Below are positions 37,472 through 48,923 of a DNA stretch of 64,000 nt, piece by piece. Numbering within the stretch: position 1 is the stretch's first letter; every line of letters starts with the position of its first letter. Source of the stretch: Vitellaria paradoxa (lineage: Eukaryota; Streptophyta; Magnoliopsida; Ericales; Sapotaceae); contig CM034240.1 in assembly GCA_019916065.1 (NCBI GenBank), positions 51,953,495 through 52,017,494 of the forward strand, in the 5' to 3' direction. A program made the position numbers and the translations under genes. The notes beneath the pieces were generated by a model. The model was not told the DNA's origin. It saw nothing but the letters and a program-made list of their open reading frames with translations, and searched no databases.

Positions 37472-39651
37472 CGGGTGGTTTTAGAGAGAAAAAGTTATTT
37501 GTTTTGATGGGCAACAGAGGAGAGGAGGGGGAAGAAGGAGCGGGTTCGTTTATTTAGGGTTGGGTTAGATTTATAGAATACATGCAACTTACAGCGCGTG
37601 ATGAAATAAAGAAATTAAAAGTTAATTTTAATTTTTGTGTGTTTAGCAAAATAATAAATTTTTATATTTTTTTGATTTGCTAAAGTAAAAAATATCACAT
37701 AATAATTACAACTTTTTTTATTTGCTACAATAAAAAAGCATACCAAACACTCAAAAGTTACAACTTTTTTGTTTTATTACAGTAAAAAATTTACTAAACA
37801 CCCAAATGTTACTAAAAAAAACTAAAAATTTCACTTGGTTCAACCAAACACACAAAAAAGTGTAAAAAAAATAACCAAAAAATTACCAAAACTTAAATTT
37901 TTTTTTAACTTCCAAATACCCACTTTGTCTTAGAATTATTTGACGATGCGCGGGTACGTGTTTAAAGTAATAAAAAGTGAGAGGAAGTAAAATAAAATAT
38001 AAGTTTGTAATTAATGAAATTAGGTAAAAATAAATAATTTTTAAAAATTTTTAAAAAATTACAGCAAACAAAAAAATCTTAATTTAACACATGCGGCCTT
38101 TTTTTAACCTTAAACAAGAAAAGAAGCTTGATTAAAGGAGAAAGGAGAAAATAAAATAATTTTGATTTGATGGAGGAAGTGATATAAGATAAATATTTAT
38201 TTATTCATATTTAAAAAAAAAAACCATTTTATTCATGTTTGGTTGTTAGAAAAACTTTTTGATGGGAGAAATTTATTTTCTCTCGAGATAGAAGACAAAT
38301 CCTATAATTTTGTTTAGACAAAATACACAAAGAAATGTAGTAAAGTTAAAAATATATATGTATTTAAATAAATTAAAAAAAACATAAAAAGATGAAATGT
38401 GTGATTTCTTAGGAGATATTAAAAAAATTTCACGTTGGTCACTTTCTTTTATTGATTTCTTTTATTACTATTAAAAATTTATTAAATTTGAGATTTATTT
38501 GATTTTTTTGAATGGTCTAACTCCGTTTTTTTTTATTTTTAAATATTATTTAACATTAAAGAGTTCGTAGTGTACTTAAAACTTTGAAACATTTGAAATA
38601 TAAATATTTATCTATTAAAATTTTTATGACCATATAGGTTTAAATTTTTTCTTTTACTTTTTGTATCACTACAGTAAGTAATGTATTAATTGCAAAATTA
38701 GTTTAATTATATAAAATAAAATTTATATTTTAAAAGAACCGATTCATATGCTAAAATGTTCTCGTTTCAAAATTTTATATATAATGTCGCATTTTACCAA
38801 ATTTGGAGCCATGGTTATGTTTGGTTGAATGAAAAAATAAGAGGGAAGAAGAAAATAGTGGAAAATTAGAAAAAGAAAAAAAAAAATTTCATTGTTTGAT
38901 TGAGAGGAAAAAAAAAATAGAGCAAAGGAAGATGGGAGAAAAGTTAGGATCACATGCTATATTTCCTTCTAAACACGGGAGGAAAAGAAGAGGGAAAGGG
39001 AGAGGGGGTGAATATATTCTTATTAATTATTTTTATATTTTATTTTTAATTTAAATATTTACATATGTACACATTATTTATTATTATTTCTCTTTCCATT
39101 CAACCAATAAATATGAGAGGAAAAGACTTCACTTCCTTGAAGAAGAAGGAGACAAAAAAAAAAAAAAAAGGAAGAAGAAGAAAAGGAATTTCCTTTCTCA
39201 TTTTGGAAGGAAAGCCAACCAAATATAGTGTAAATGAAATAAAGAAATTAAAAGAGACAGGACTGGGGCGGGGAAAAAGAATAAAAAGTGAAAGAAAATA
39301 ATTATTCACTTTCCTCCTTGTAGAGAAAAAAAAAAAGTTAGATGAAAAATGTTGAGATGTACAGTACCTTAATTAAAATTTAAAATTGACTGAATTAATT
39401 AATTAGGTAATAAAAGGAAGTAGACCAATTAACCTCCGCTCTAAATTTAGGGAGGCAAAAGCTACCCCATTGAATTGAGCATTTCAGTATCACAATTTTT
39501 GGGGTTGGTTTTTCATTAAAAGTGATGGATGAAAAAATAAAAGAATCTTAAGGAAGAGTAGTTGAAGAGGTGTCAATGACGGCAGGCTTCCTCATTTAGA
39601 GTAATGGCAGAAGATGGATCGATGATGCCACAACACTTGCAATGTCCTTCT

Positions 39652-40014
39652 CTGGCCCGGTTTGGAATAAGAGAAAAAAAAGATAAATTGAGATAAGATA
39701 TAGTTTAGAGTTATTTTTTTTTTTTTTTTTTGAAAATTAGCAAATTGTAGGAATAATTTTTTAAATTCGTTCTCATGGATGCAAAAAAATTCACAAAAAA
39801 TAGCGACAATGGTACTCATTTGAAAGCCTTCGACACGAAGAATATGATTGTACAAAAAATTTACACATTCGGTTAACTACTTTCAGATTTTTTTATTTTT
39901 TAACGAAATATTGAAAATTTTTGAAATTAGTAATGGCGGAAAAATAAGAGGTAGAGGGGTTATTGGAGATTTATAGAGTTTTTTGAAGTTTTTTTTATGC
40001 CAAACCGACCCTCT
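39652..40014 (+). mobile_element. MITE-like element, family B (copy 1)
   Basis: The left end CTGGCCCGGTTTGGAATAAG pairs with the right end, reverse-complemented, as GAGGGTCGGTTTGGCATAAA. The interior contains AATGGTACTCATTTGAAA and GAATATGATTGTACAAAAAA, which recur at 53579-54165. It is non-coding; the target duplication is not resolved. Confidence 0.6.
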
Positions 40015-40545
40015 GTAACCCCTTTGCTTGTGACCGTGAATTTATTAAAATATTTTTAGTATTTTAATTTTATTAAAATAATTAAATTAAACTAAATTTG
40101 AGGTATTTTTACTCTATTAAAAATTTAAGATTAACTCAAAACTTATAATGTCAAAGGAGTTTACAATAATCAAAATTCAATATTTTTTTTTTTGTGAAAT
40201 ATAGTGTATTATCTCATTATACTATTAAATACTTTGTACATAATATCAGTAAATATAACATATAACAATAAATAATAAGACTTAATAATAATTATATTTT
40301 TTAACGATTAATATATCTAGTAAATCTCATGTGTTATTAAAAAGGTTAGTTAAACTATTAAACTATAAGAGCATATTCACAGTTCAATATTTAATAATAA
40401 TTTCCCCCCCTTAAAAGTAATATCACACCTCTCATATTCTTAATTTCAACATAATTTATTGTCTTGTTCTTGGATATTTGACGTGTCCTAATAAAAATTT
40501 TGAATTTGTGACTATTTTTGGAACCTTTTTACTTGATTGGCTAGT

Positions 40546-40665
40546 TGAGTGACATTTGGACTGTAAAAAAATTTAAAAAATTAGTGTAAAAATAACTCGT
40601 GATGAAATTTGATTGAAAAAAGTTAAAAAAATTAATTATTTTTGTAAATTTTTTATAAATTTTAG
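40546..40665 (+). repeat. MITE-like repeat, family A (copy 3)
   Basis: ACATTTGGACTG, then a GTGTAAAAATAACTCGTGATG core and TGAAATTTGATTGAAAAAAG; same family as 3337-3450 and 62617-62740. Boundaries are approximate. Confidence 0.5.
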
Positions 40666-40778
40666 TAGATTTTGACATGAGAAATAACACCATCGTTGGG
40701 AAGAGCCATATGAAATACTTGAGAACCTTGGCAATATACATTACCTTTACTTACCAAAAAATATACATATATATCTGC

Positions 40779-40813
<35 letters not shown>

Positions 40814-40818
<5 letters not shown>

Positions 40819-41718
40819 GGCAAAATAATACTAAGATGTACTTGTGCCGAACAAGTGTAGTCTGGCGCCACGTGGCCCAGTGCCGAGCATACTCGTGTGA
40901 GCCACATAGTCATTTGCCGAGCACGCTCCGTCGTGACACGTGGCGTCCTGCCGAACAACTGATTAATGGCACGAGAGTTCCACGTGAGTATTATACGTGA
41001 ACACATGTCTCAAAGTTAGTGTTCCAAAGAATACCCTGAACCTCAGCACCAACGAACAGTGTGTTGCTACGTGGCTATAGCCGAGGATCCCGATAGCTAG
41101 TTTGCTCGGCCCATCCATTGGCGGCTAGTAAATGTTGAACTTGGGACCCACAGTCTTTAAAGAGGGCTCATGACCATAAATGCACCATAGTTAAGACTGA
41201 ACTGGGTATTTGTCTCTGAGGAAGTAACTAAATCAGTCCATCTCGTCACGAGTAGTTGGCTGATGTGACAGAAAGACAGTCTGACCCTGAAATTCTAGTT
41301 GTAATGCCGTGTTAAGTCACCAGAAGCATTAAATGAGAGGCATGGTGTATTAAATGAGGGGTTTGAGGCATTAAATGAAGGGGGAGAGTATTTAAAGCAA
41401 GGATGGAAGAAAGGGACACGGCAGTGTGCGTAACGTCAAGTTGCAGGTATGCTTTAATCATTACTCGGACTACTATAAATAGGATATTCTACTGAACCAC
41501 AGAGGTAAGCTGACTATTGCCAACTTAAGTTTTTACTTACTTCCTCCCTAAAAATTTCCTTCTTTGAGCGACTTGATGACTTAAGCATCGGAGGGTTTTC
41601 CGGCCAGAGACCTCCTCTACGGCCGTCACCTTTCTTTCTGTCTTTGTTCGGCAGGTCGGCGATTGCATTTCTGGTTGGCGTGGTCAACAGTTCCGGCAGT
41701 AATTTTTACTGCCGAACA
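40814..41718 (+). repeat. gypsy 5' LTR
   Basis: 905 bp. It contains three CACGTG motifs (40869-40874, 40937-40942, 40981-40986), a TATA-like TATAAATA at 41474-41481 and several TGCCGA(A/G)CA words in both orientations, including the terminal one. Transcription probably starts about 30 bp after the TATA box. Confidence 0.95.
40869..40986. promoter_or_regulatory. three G-box/ABRE-like motifs in LTR U3
   Basis: CACGTG palindromes at 40869, 40937 and 40981. The first two are followed by GC, giving CACGTGGC, the core recognised by plant bZIP/bHLH factors in abscisic-acid and light responses. The 3' LTR keeps all three at 52030, 52098 and 52142. Function is inferred from motif only. Confidence 0.55.
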
Positions 41719-41738
41719 TTTGGCGCCCACCGTGGGGC
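41719..41738 (+). other. gypsy primer binding site
   Basis: TTTGGCGCCCACCGTGGGGC directly follows the LTR. TGGCGCC starts are typical primer sites of plant Tat/Athila elements. I did not identify the matching tRNA. Confidence 0.75.
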
Positions 41739-41815
41739 TCGTTATTTAGCCCAGCATTGTTGTTCACCAACTTTTTTCTTGTTTCTTTGTCAAGTCTCTA
41801 GTGCTTGTCCATATA

Positions 41816-43381
41816 ATGACTTCGGGAAGAAACACTACTCCACCACCATCTCCATGGGCAGGGGACGGTTCCACTCATGCCAAAACTAAAGGGAGTGCGC
41901 TGGTTATCCGGACTCCAGGTCTGGAGCATGCCAGGAGAAGAAAAATGGAGGACCCTGAGGTACTGAAACGGAGAGAGGAGTTGATGGCTAAGGCCAGTGA
42001 GAAGCAGGTAGAACTGGAGGAGATTCTGCTGGAATTAAGTAAGGAGAAGGGAAAGTCCACTGCTAGCCATGCAGCCGATTCTAATCAATCTGACTCAGAA
42101 TCTGACGAAAGTTACGATGCTCTTTACAAGGACCCCACTGATGAAGATGACGGGGACACCCATGAACAAGAGGAGGTGCGTTCTCGCTCACGACGTGATG
42201 TCACTCCTTCTAGAAAGGGCTCGCGCCATGCTAAATCCGTTGCGAAACGTGACGCGAAATCTGATGTCGACATGCCCACCAAAGCACATCACCAAATGAG
42301 TTCCTCGAAAAAGGTGCTAGAGGCACACTCAGAAGAAGCGGATAGCTCGGACCAAGAAGAGCTGACTTTGAAGCGTAAGAAAGTGGGAAAGGCAAAGGTG
42401 GAGGAGTGGGGGCAAGCAGAGGAATGGGGCGCTCAGGGCCAGAGCACATGCATGATGGCAAGGAAAGCCCTGGGGTGGATCTCTGCTTCCCCATTCGTCG
42501 ATGAAATAATTGATGCGGAGCCGCCGGAGAAATTCTAAACTCTGAGGCTTAATCTCTATGATGGAAGAACTGACCCCCTGGCCCACTACCGTCATTACAT
42601 GCAGGCCATGACGTTATGGAGCAGCAACGACCACCTTATGTGCAGAGTATTCCCTTCCAGTTTGGGGGATACAACGCTTCAGTGGTTCCATAAACTGCCT
42701 CCTGGCAGTATCCGGTGTTGGCAGCAATTGGCAGAGGAGTTCGTCACCTGATTTTTGGCCAACACGAAACAGCCCAAAACTGCTGACGTTCTCCTCACGA
42801 TGAAAAGGAAGTCCGGGGAATCGTTGAGAGATTATTCCCGCCGCTATCTGGAGCTCTACAATGAGGTGGGAGAATGCTCAGAGCAATTGGCCGTTACCTC
42901 GTTTAAACTGGGGTTGCGGAAGGAGGATAAGTTGTGGCTCTCCTTGACCAAAAAGCCCGCGGTCAACATGTCAGATCTTATGTGCCGGATCGAAAAGTAC
43001 GCCAAGGTGGAGGACGAGACACAGCCGGCCGAGCAAAAAGAAAGGAGATCCCAGGGCCAGAGAGGAGATAAAAGCCGGGGAGGAGGCCGCCGATTCGTAG
43101 ACGAAGAGAAGTCCATTTTCGAAGCGGTCAATACGGTGTTCAAGATACCGATTTTCAAGATCCTCCCTCAAATAAGAAGTAAGCCGTATTTTCGATGGCC
43201 CGGAAAGTTACCGGACTTCCCTAGAAAAGAGAATTACAAGAATTATTGTGCGTATCATCAAGACAAGGGGCATCGCACCGGAGCCTGCCGATCGTTGCGG
43301 CATCATCTGGAAGAATTGGTGCGCAAAGGCCACCTTAAAGAGTTCGTAGATGAGGGCAGAACTAGAGAAGCAGCCCCATAG
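41816..43381 (+). pseudogene. gypsy gag region, interrupted
   Basis: Reading frame from the ATG at 41816, interrupted in frame by TAA 42536-42538, TGA 42749-42751 and TAG 43379-43381; no frameshift. The N-terminal part is Lys/Glu/Ser-rich and charged. The retrotransposon gag core lies around 42540-43000, with ESLRDYSRRYLELYNE. A zinc-finger-like CAYHQDKGHRTGAC follows near 43249-43290, of the type common in plant Tat gag proteins. The frame runs on into pol without a shift, so gag and pol were one polyprotein frame. Confidence 0.88.
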
Positions 43382-46300
43382 GACAGAGACCCAAGGAGGC
43401 AACGAGAAGAGACTGCCGGGGAAGAGGCTGCCGAGGAGGTTCAACCCCCACCAAGGGCCAGGACACGTAGAGATGTCCCAAGACCTGCAGTCATCCACGT
43501 GATCCATATGGAGCGGCGGCCCCAGAGTGTCATCAATCATGCCCCTAATCCACCAAGTAAAGAAATCTTGGGCGTTGAGGGTCAGCCGAACAAGCGCCCG
43601 AGGAAAGCCGCCATGGAGGAAATCACCTTTCATGAAGATGAGCATTCTGGTGTTCAACTGTCGCACAATGATGCCCTGGTGATCACTCTGGGCATGTTCG
43701 ATTCAGAAGTAAGAAGAATTCTGGTGGATGCAGGAAGCTCAACAGAAGTCATGTTCCTGAGCTTATTTAAGAAGCTCGGATTAACTGAAGAGGATCTGGA
43801 ACCGGCAGAATGCCCGCTCATAGGATTCAATTCTGCTCCTGTCTGGCCTCTGGGCAGAGTTGTCATTCCTGTCCGTGTGGGTCCGGTGGAGCAAGAGGTT
43901 GAGTTCACTGTTGTGGATTCTCCTTCTTCCTACAACGCTATAGTAGGAAGGTCGTGGATTCATGCTTTGAAGGCGGTCCCCTCAACCTACCACCAGGTGC
44001 TGAAGTTCCCCTATTGCGGGGAAGTGATTTCTATTTTTGGGAATCGAAATACTTCCCAAAAGTGCTTCTCTGCAGCCCTAAAGTCCAAGACTATCCCCGA
44101 ACAAGTCCAATTGACGGAGCTACCCGAGGACGCCCCAAATATCGATGATGTCGGTGGTGATTCACAGAGGAAAGTCATAGAGGGCTTGGAGAAATGTCAG
44201 ATTGGCCCGGCTGAGGATGACAAATTCTTCCTGATCGGCACCAACCTGAGCACCGAGGAGAAACTGGAGCTAACGGAGATGCTCTTGAAAAATATTGGAA
44301 CGTTCGCCTGGACTCCACATGAAATGCCAGGTATTCCCCCCGAAATCATGACTCATAAGTTGAATGTGAATCCGGGGGTAAAACCTATGGTACAAAAAGT
44401 AAGGCGATCAGCTCTCCAACATGCAGAGGCGGTCATAGAGGAGGTCGGTCGACTGTTAGAGGCGGAGGCCATCCGGGAAGTCTCATACCCGGAGTGGTTG
44501 GCCAATACAGTCGTGGTCAAAAAGAAGAATGGGAAATGGAGAGTCTGCGTAGACTACACAGACCTGAATAAGGCCTGCCCGAAGGATCCATTCCCCCTGC
44601 CAAAGATCGACCAACTCGTTGACTCAACCGCTGGATGTTCCAGGATGTCGTTCCTGGACGCTTATAGGGGATATCTCCAGATCCCCATGTTTGGCCCTGA
44701 TGAGGAAAAAACTTCTTTCATAACCCCTCGAGGCATATATTGTTATAGAGTTATGCCATTCGGACTAAAGAACGCTGGAGCCACCTATCAACGGCTAGTT
44801 ACGAAAATATTCAAAGAATACCTCGGACAGACAATGGAGGTCTACATTGATGATATGGTGGTGAAAAGTAAGGAGCCGAACACTCATCTCCAACATCTCC
44901 AGCATATTTTTTTTACCCTTGATCGGTATGGGTTAAAATTAAATGCTGCCAAGTGCGCCTTTGGAGTTGGCTCGGGTAAATTTTTGGGCCACTTGGTGAG
45001 CAGAAGGGGAATTGAGGCTGATCCCGATCAAATACATGCCATCCAATCTGTTTCTCCTCCACGCACTAAAAAAGAGGTCCAGAAGCTCACAGGGATGGTG
45101 GCGGCGCTCAATCGGTTTATCAGTAGGTCATCCGACAAATGCCGACCATTCTTTAGACAGCTCAAAGGGGCCAATAAGATGCAATGGGATGCTGAGGCAA
45201 ACGCGGCACTGGAAAAGTTGAAAGAATATCTGACAACTGTCCCGATATTATCAACACCGCAGCCGGGAGATATTTTGTAACTATATCTGGCAGTCTCAGA
45301 ACATGCAGTCAGTGCCGTCTTACTGAGAGAGGAACAATGGAAGCAGCATCCTATCTACTACGTGAGCAAAACAATGCAAGGGGCGGAGACCAGATATCTT
45401 CCCCTAGAGAAGCTGACCTTGGCATTAATAATGGCATCCAGGAAGTTAGCCCATTACTTCCATGCACACACCATTCAGGTAGTCACCGATCAGCCAATTG
45501 GCCATGTTTTAAAGAGAGCTGATGTGTCTGGCCGGGTGGCAAAATAGGCAGTTTCCCTCGGTGCATTTGACATAAAGTTTATCCCAAGAACCGCAATAAA
45601 GGCTCAAGTCCTGGCCGATTTTGTAGCGGAATTTACCACACCAGCCTGTGGTCCAACAAAAGAAGTATGGCAAGTTGAAATAAAGTCTACCCCAGCCGAA
45701 CATGATGAGGCCGAACAACCTTGGCAAATCGAGGTTGACGGATCTTCGACTAGAAAAAGAGGCGGCGTGGGCATAGTTCTGACTACACCAGAAGGGGTCT
45801 CGATAGAATATGCAATAAAGCTCGAGTTCGAGGTTACTAATAATGAGGCAGAGTATGAAGCTCTCCTGGCTGGGCTCGACATTGCTCGGCGATTGATGGC
45901 AAATGATGTTGTAATAAGGACTGACTCTCAGTTGGTTGCTAACCAGCTGAAGGGTGAGTATATGGCTAGAAGTGAGAAGATGACGGAGTATTTAGAAGTG
46001 GCAAAGAAGAAAATTGAAGGCTTTAATAAAGCTAGCGTGGAGCTCATTGGCAGGGATCATAATGCTCACGCTGACGCACTTGCAACGCTGGCCGCCTCTT
46101 CTCGAATAAGGCTAACTGATCAGGTTTTCATGGAAGTTCTAAAGAGGCCAAGCATAACGAAAGATGAGGAGGTAATGTGTGCTGACCTAGCCCCATCTTG
46201 GATGGATCCAATCATCGCTTACCTGAAGGACGGGACACTTCCCGAGGACAAGATAAAAGCAAAGAAGCTAAGAATAAAAGCCGCCAGGTTTTGGCTTTCT

Positions 46301-47437
46301 CCTGACCATAAGTTATACAAAAAGTCATTCACAGGCCCCTATCTTCTTTGTGTTCATCCTGACAAAGTGCAAGACTTTCTCTACGAGCTTCATGAAGGGG
46401 TCTGTGGAGCACATACTGGGGGCAGATCATTGGCGCACCGAGCAATCACTCAAGGGTATTGGTGGCCAAAGATAGGATATGACGCTCAGGCCTATGTCCG
46501 GAGATGCAAGAAGTACCAAAAGTTCGCTCCCATTCCTTACCAGCCAGCCCAAGAACTCAGTCTGCTTACCAGCGCTTGGCCGTTCGCTCAATGGGGACTC
46601 GACATTGTGGGACCCCTGCCTACTGCTTCGGGAAATAGAAAGTTTTTAGTGGTCGGCACCGACTACTTTACTAAGTGGGTGGAAGCAGAACCCCTAGCTC
46701 ACATCAGAGATGCAGATACCATTCGATTTATTTGAAAGAACATCATTACCAGGTATAGCATCCCTAGGACACTTATTTCCGACAATGGGACGCAATTTGA
46801 CAGTGCCCCATTTAGGGAATATTGTTCTAGGTATGGAATCAAGAATATTTACTCTACACCAGCTTACCCCCAGAGCAATGGTCAAGCCGAAGCTACGAAC
46901 AAAGTCATTCTCGATGGGATCAAGAAAAGACTGGAAACGGCAAAAAGGAAATGGGTGGATGAATTGCCATCAGTACTGTGGACGTACCGAACAACCCCTA
47001 GAAGATCAACCGGAGAATCTCCCTTCTCTCTGGCTTACGGAGTTGAAGCCGTCATACCGTTGGAAGTTGGCCTCCCGAGCATCAGAACTCTATCATTTGA
47101 CAGAGGGGAGAATGATAAAGTTATGGGAATAAGCCTGGATCTAATCGATGAAAGAAGGGAACTGGCAACACTAAGGTTAGCCAACTACCAGCAAGAGACA
47201 AGGAAGAAATTTAATAAAGGGGTCAGACATAGAGAATTCAGCACTGGCGATTGGGTGTTGAGAAAATTGATGGAAAGCAGGAAAGATCAAACCGAAGGAA
47301 AGCTTGGAGCTAATTGGGAAGGACCATTCCTCGTCTCGGAGGTGCTCGGCAATGGTGCTTACAAGTTAATTGACATGGAGGGAAAGCCAATCAAAAGACC
47401 GTGGAATATAGCCCATCTAAAGTTGTACTATCATTGA
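43382..47437 (+). pseudogene. gypsy pol region (PR-RT-RH-RH-IN), interrupted
   Basis: Continues the gag frame to TGA 47435-47437, with in-frame stops at 45278-45280 (TAA), 45545-45547 (TAG) and 46733-46735 (TGA). Protease: VDAGSS, Asp at 43727. Reverse transcriptase: about 44400-44960 with YIDDM at 44842-44856. The first RNase H-like region, about 45280-45640, holds two of the stops. The second RNase H, about 45730-46090, has IEVDGSS, NNEAEYEALLAGL and TDSQL. Integrase: His-His-Cys-Cys region about 46390-46520, catalytic Asp at 46601 and 46781 and Glu at 46889. The 46733 stop lies between the two integrase Asp. The C-terminal integrase end is KRPWNIAHLKLYYH. Paired RNase H regions are typical of the Tat lineage. 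All catalytic residues seen are intact apart from the stops. Confidence 0.93.
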
Positions 47438-47583
47438 TTTTTGCTGTACATTTATTGATTAAAGACTTTGTACAAAAGCGATTCTTTTGTAAGCAATTAA
47501 AAGCAATTTCAAAAGCTCGAGATAACTCCCTGCTTAGCAAAAAGACGCCACGTCTCTTTAAGTGGTGGCGTGGAAAAGAGCCA

Positions 47584-47601
47584 TGCTCGGCTTGCCGAGC
47601 A
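47584..47601. other. perfect inverted repeat TGCTCGGC-TT-GCCGAGCA
   Basis: 8-bp arms separated by TT. Imperfect versions of the same word sit in each unit of the neighbouring tandem array and in the LTRs. Confidence 0.8.
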
Positions 47602-47636
47602 TTGGTATGAAAGAATGCCACATCCCCTTCGATGTT

Positions 47637-47975
47637 GGTACATTCCTGGTTTATTCACTGACCAGGAAATTCTCTTTAGACTGAGATTCAATTCCTCAGT
47701 TTTCTGAAAAGAATTATCAAAAGAAGCCACGCTCGGCTTGCCCAGCGTCGGTACATTCCTGGTTTATTTACTAACCAGAAAATTTTCTTTAAACTGATAT
47801 TCAATTCCTCAGTTTTCTGAAAAGAATTATCAAAAGAAGCCACGCTCGGCTTGCCCAGCGTTGGTATATTCCTGGTTTATTTACTGACCAGGAAATTCTC
47901 TTTAGACTGAGATTCAATTCCTCAGTTTTCTGAAAAGAATTATCAAAAGAGAACCACGCTCGGTTAGCCGACCAT
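47637..47975 (+). repeat. 113-bp tandem array inside gypsy element
   Basis: Three adjacent copies begin GGTACATTCCTGGTTTATT (or GGTATATTCC) at 47637, 47750 and 47863, each ending in a GCCACGCTCGG-type word. A fourth, diverged half-unit follows near 47976. Copies differ at about 5-10 positions. Tandem arrays in the pol-to-LTR spacer are known in several Tat-lineage elements. Confidence 0.88.
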
Positions 47976-48923
47976 TGGTACAGAAAGAATCCACATCATT
48001 TCTGATGTTGGCCCAATCCTGGTTTATTCATTGACCAGACACACTCTTTTAAGCCAAGAAGCCACGCTCAGTTTCCTTAGCGTTGGTACAATAGAAGCAA
48101 AAAGTTCTAACAACACAAAGAAGCATTTCGAAGAAGCTCGGCGCTGGTGTGCAAAAGCCCTCGTATCATAAAGATTCACTTCTCCGATGCTCGGTATGAG
48201 ATTTAAAAGCGAAGTTTTGTCAGAAGGTAGTTACCTCCGTTATTATATGAAAGCTGGAGGACAGCCGAACTTATTGAGGTATGTGAGATTTATTAAAGTT
48301 ATGCCTCTTTAGCAAAAGCTTGAAGTCATTTGATGAAAAGCAAACTACTACATGAGCTTGTTACCCTTGAAAGACTTGATGTTTAAATTGTTTCTGTTAA
48401 GAATTATGGTTGCTCGGCAAATTGGTACAAATCCATTCACGGTACATACTTCAATACAAAGCATAAAACATATAAATAGAAAGACAGACTCCCAATGGGA
48501 AACAATTCAAAAGCTTTTATTACATATTTCAGAGTATAGTTACAATGTATTTTATATAACTGTCAACCGAAGAGGCGATCCTAAACCTAAGATGGGGTAT
48601 TAGCATTTGTTATAAGGGTTTGTAGCTATCTCGTAGGAAAAAACGTCAAGGTACTCCTCGGCTGCATTCTTTATGATTTCGTCAGCAAGCCAGTTAAAGC
48701 ATTCTCTAATCAATTCATCAGCAATTCTAAAGAAACAAAGACATAGAAAAATAAAGCAAGATTAGAGAAAAACCAAAGTACTTTCATTCATTTAGAGCCA
48801 AAAGTTTTACATTGTTACATCTGAATTAAAAAAAAAAAAAGCAAAACAAAAATACAAAGAGGCTTACTTATCTCCCCCTTTAGTGGGATCACTCTCCACG
48901 ATCAGATCAATCCGTTCAGGTGC

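Larger units (their letters stand above)
37273..40813. other. SurE-like promoter and AT-rich intergenic DNA up to the gypsy element
   Basis: The SurE-like leader and promoter occupy the first few hundred bases. The rest is very AT-rich with simple A/T tracts. It includes a low-complexity stretch at about 37620-37925 with repeated TACCAAACAC-like strings that may be a decayed MITE, a MITE-like element at 39652-40014, a family A repeat at about 40546-40665 and the AT microsatellite at 40786-40813 into which the gypsy element inserted. No supported gene is seen. Confidence 0.6.
47438..48923. other. gypsy internal spacer between pol and antisense gene
   Basis: Non-coding in all frames at any useful length. 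It contains a perfect 18-bp hairpin word (47584-47601), a 113-bp tandem array (about 47637-47975) and further CCACGCTCGG-like words to about 48200. The final part is the 3' flank of the antisense gene. Confidence 0.7.

Noticed and set aside
40677..41000. 107-codon frame across the gypsy left junction
   Set aside because: Spans an AT microsatellite and LTR sequence; no coding signal.
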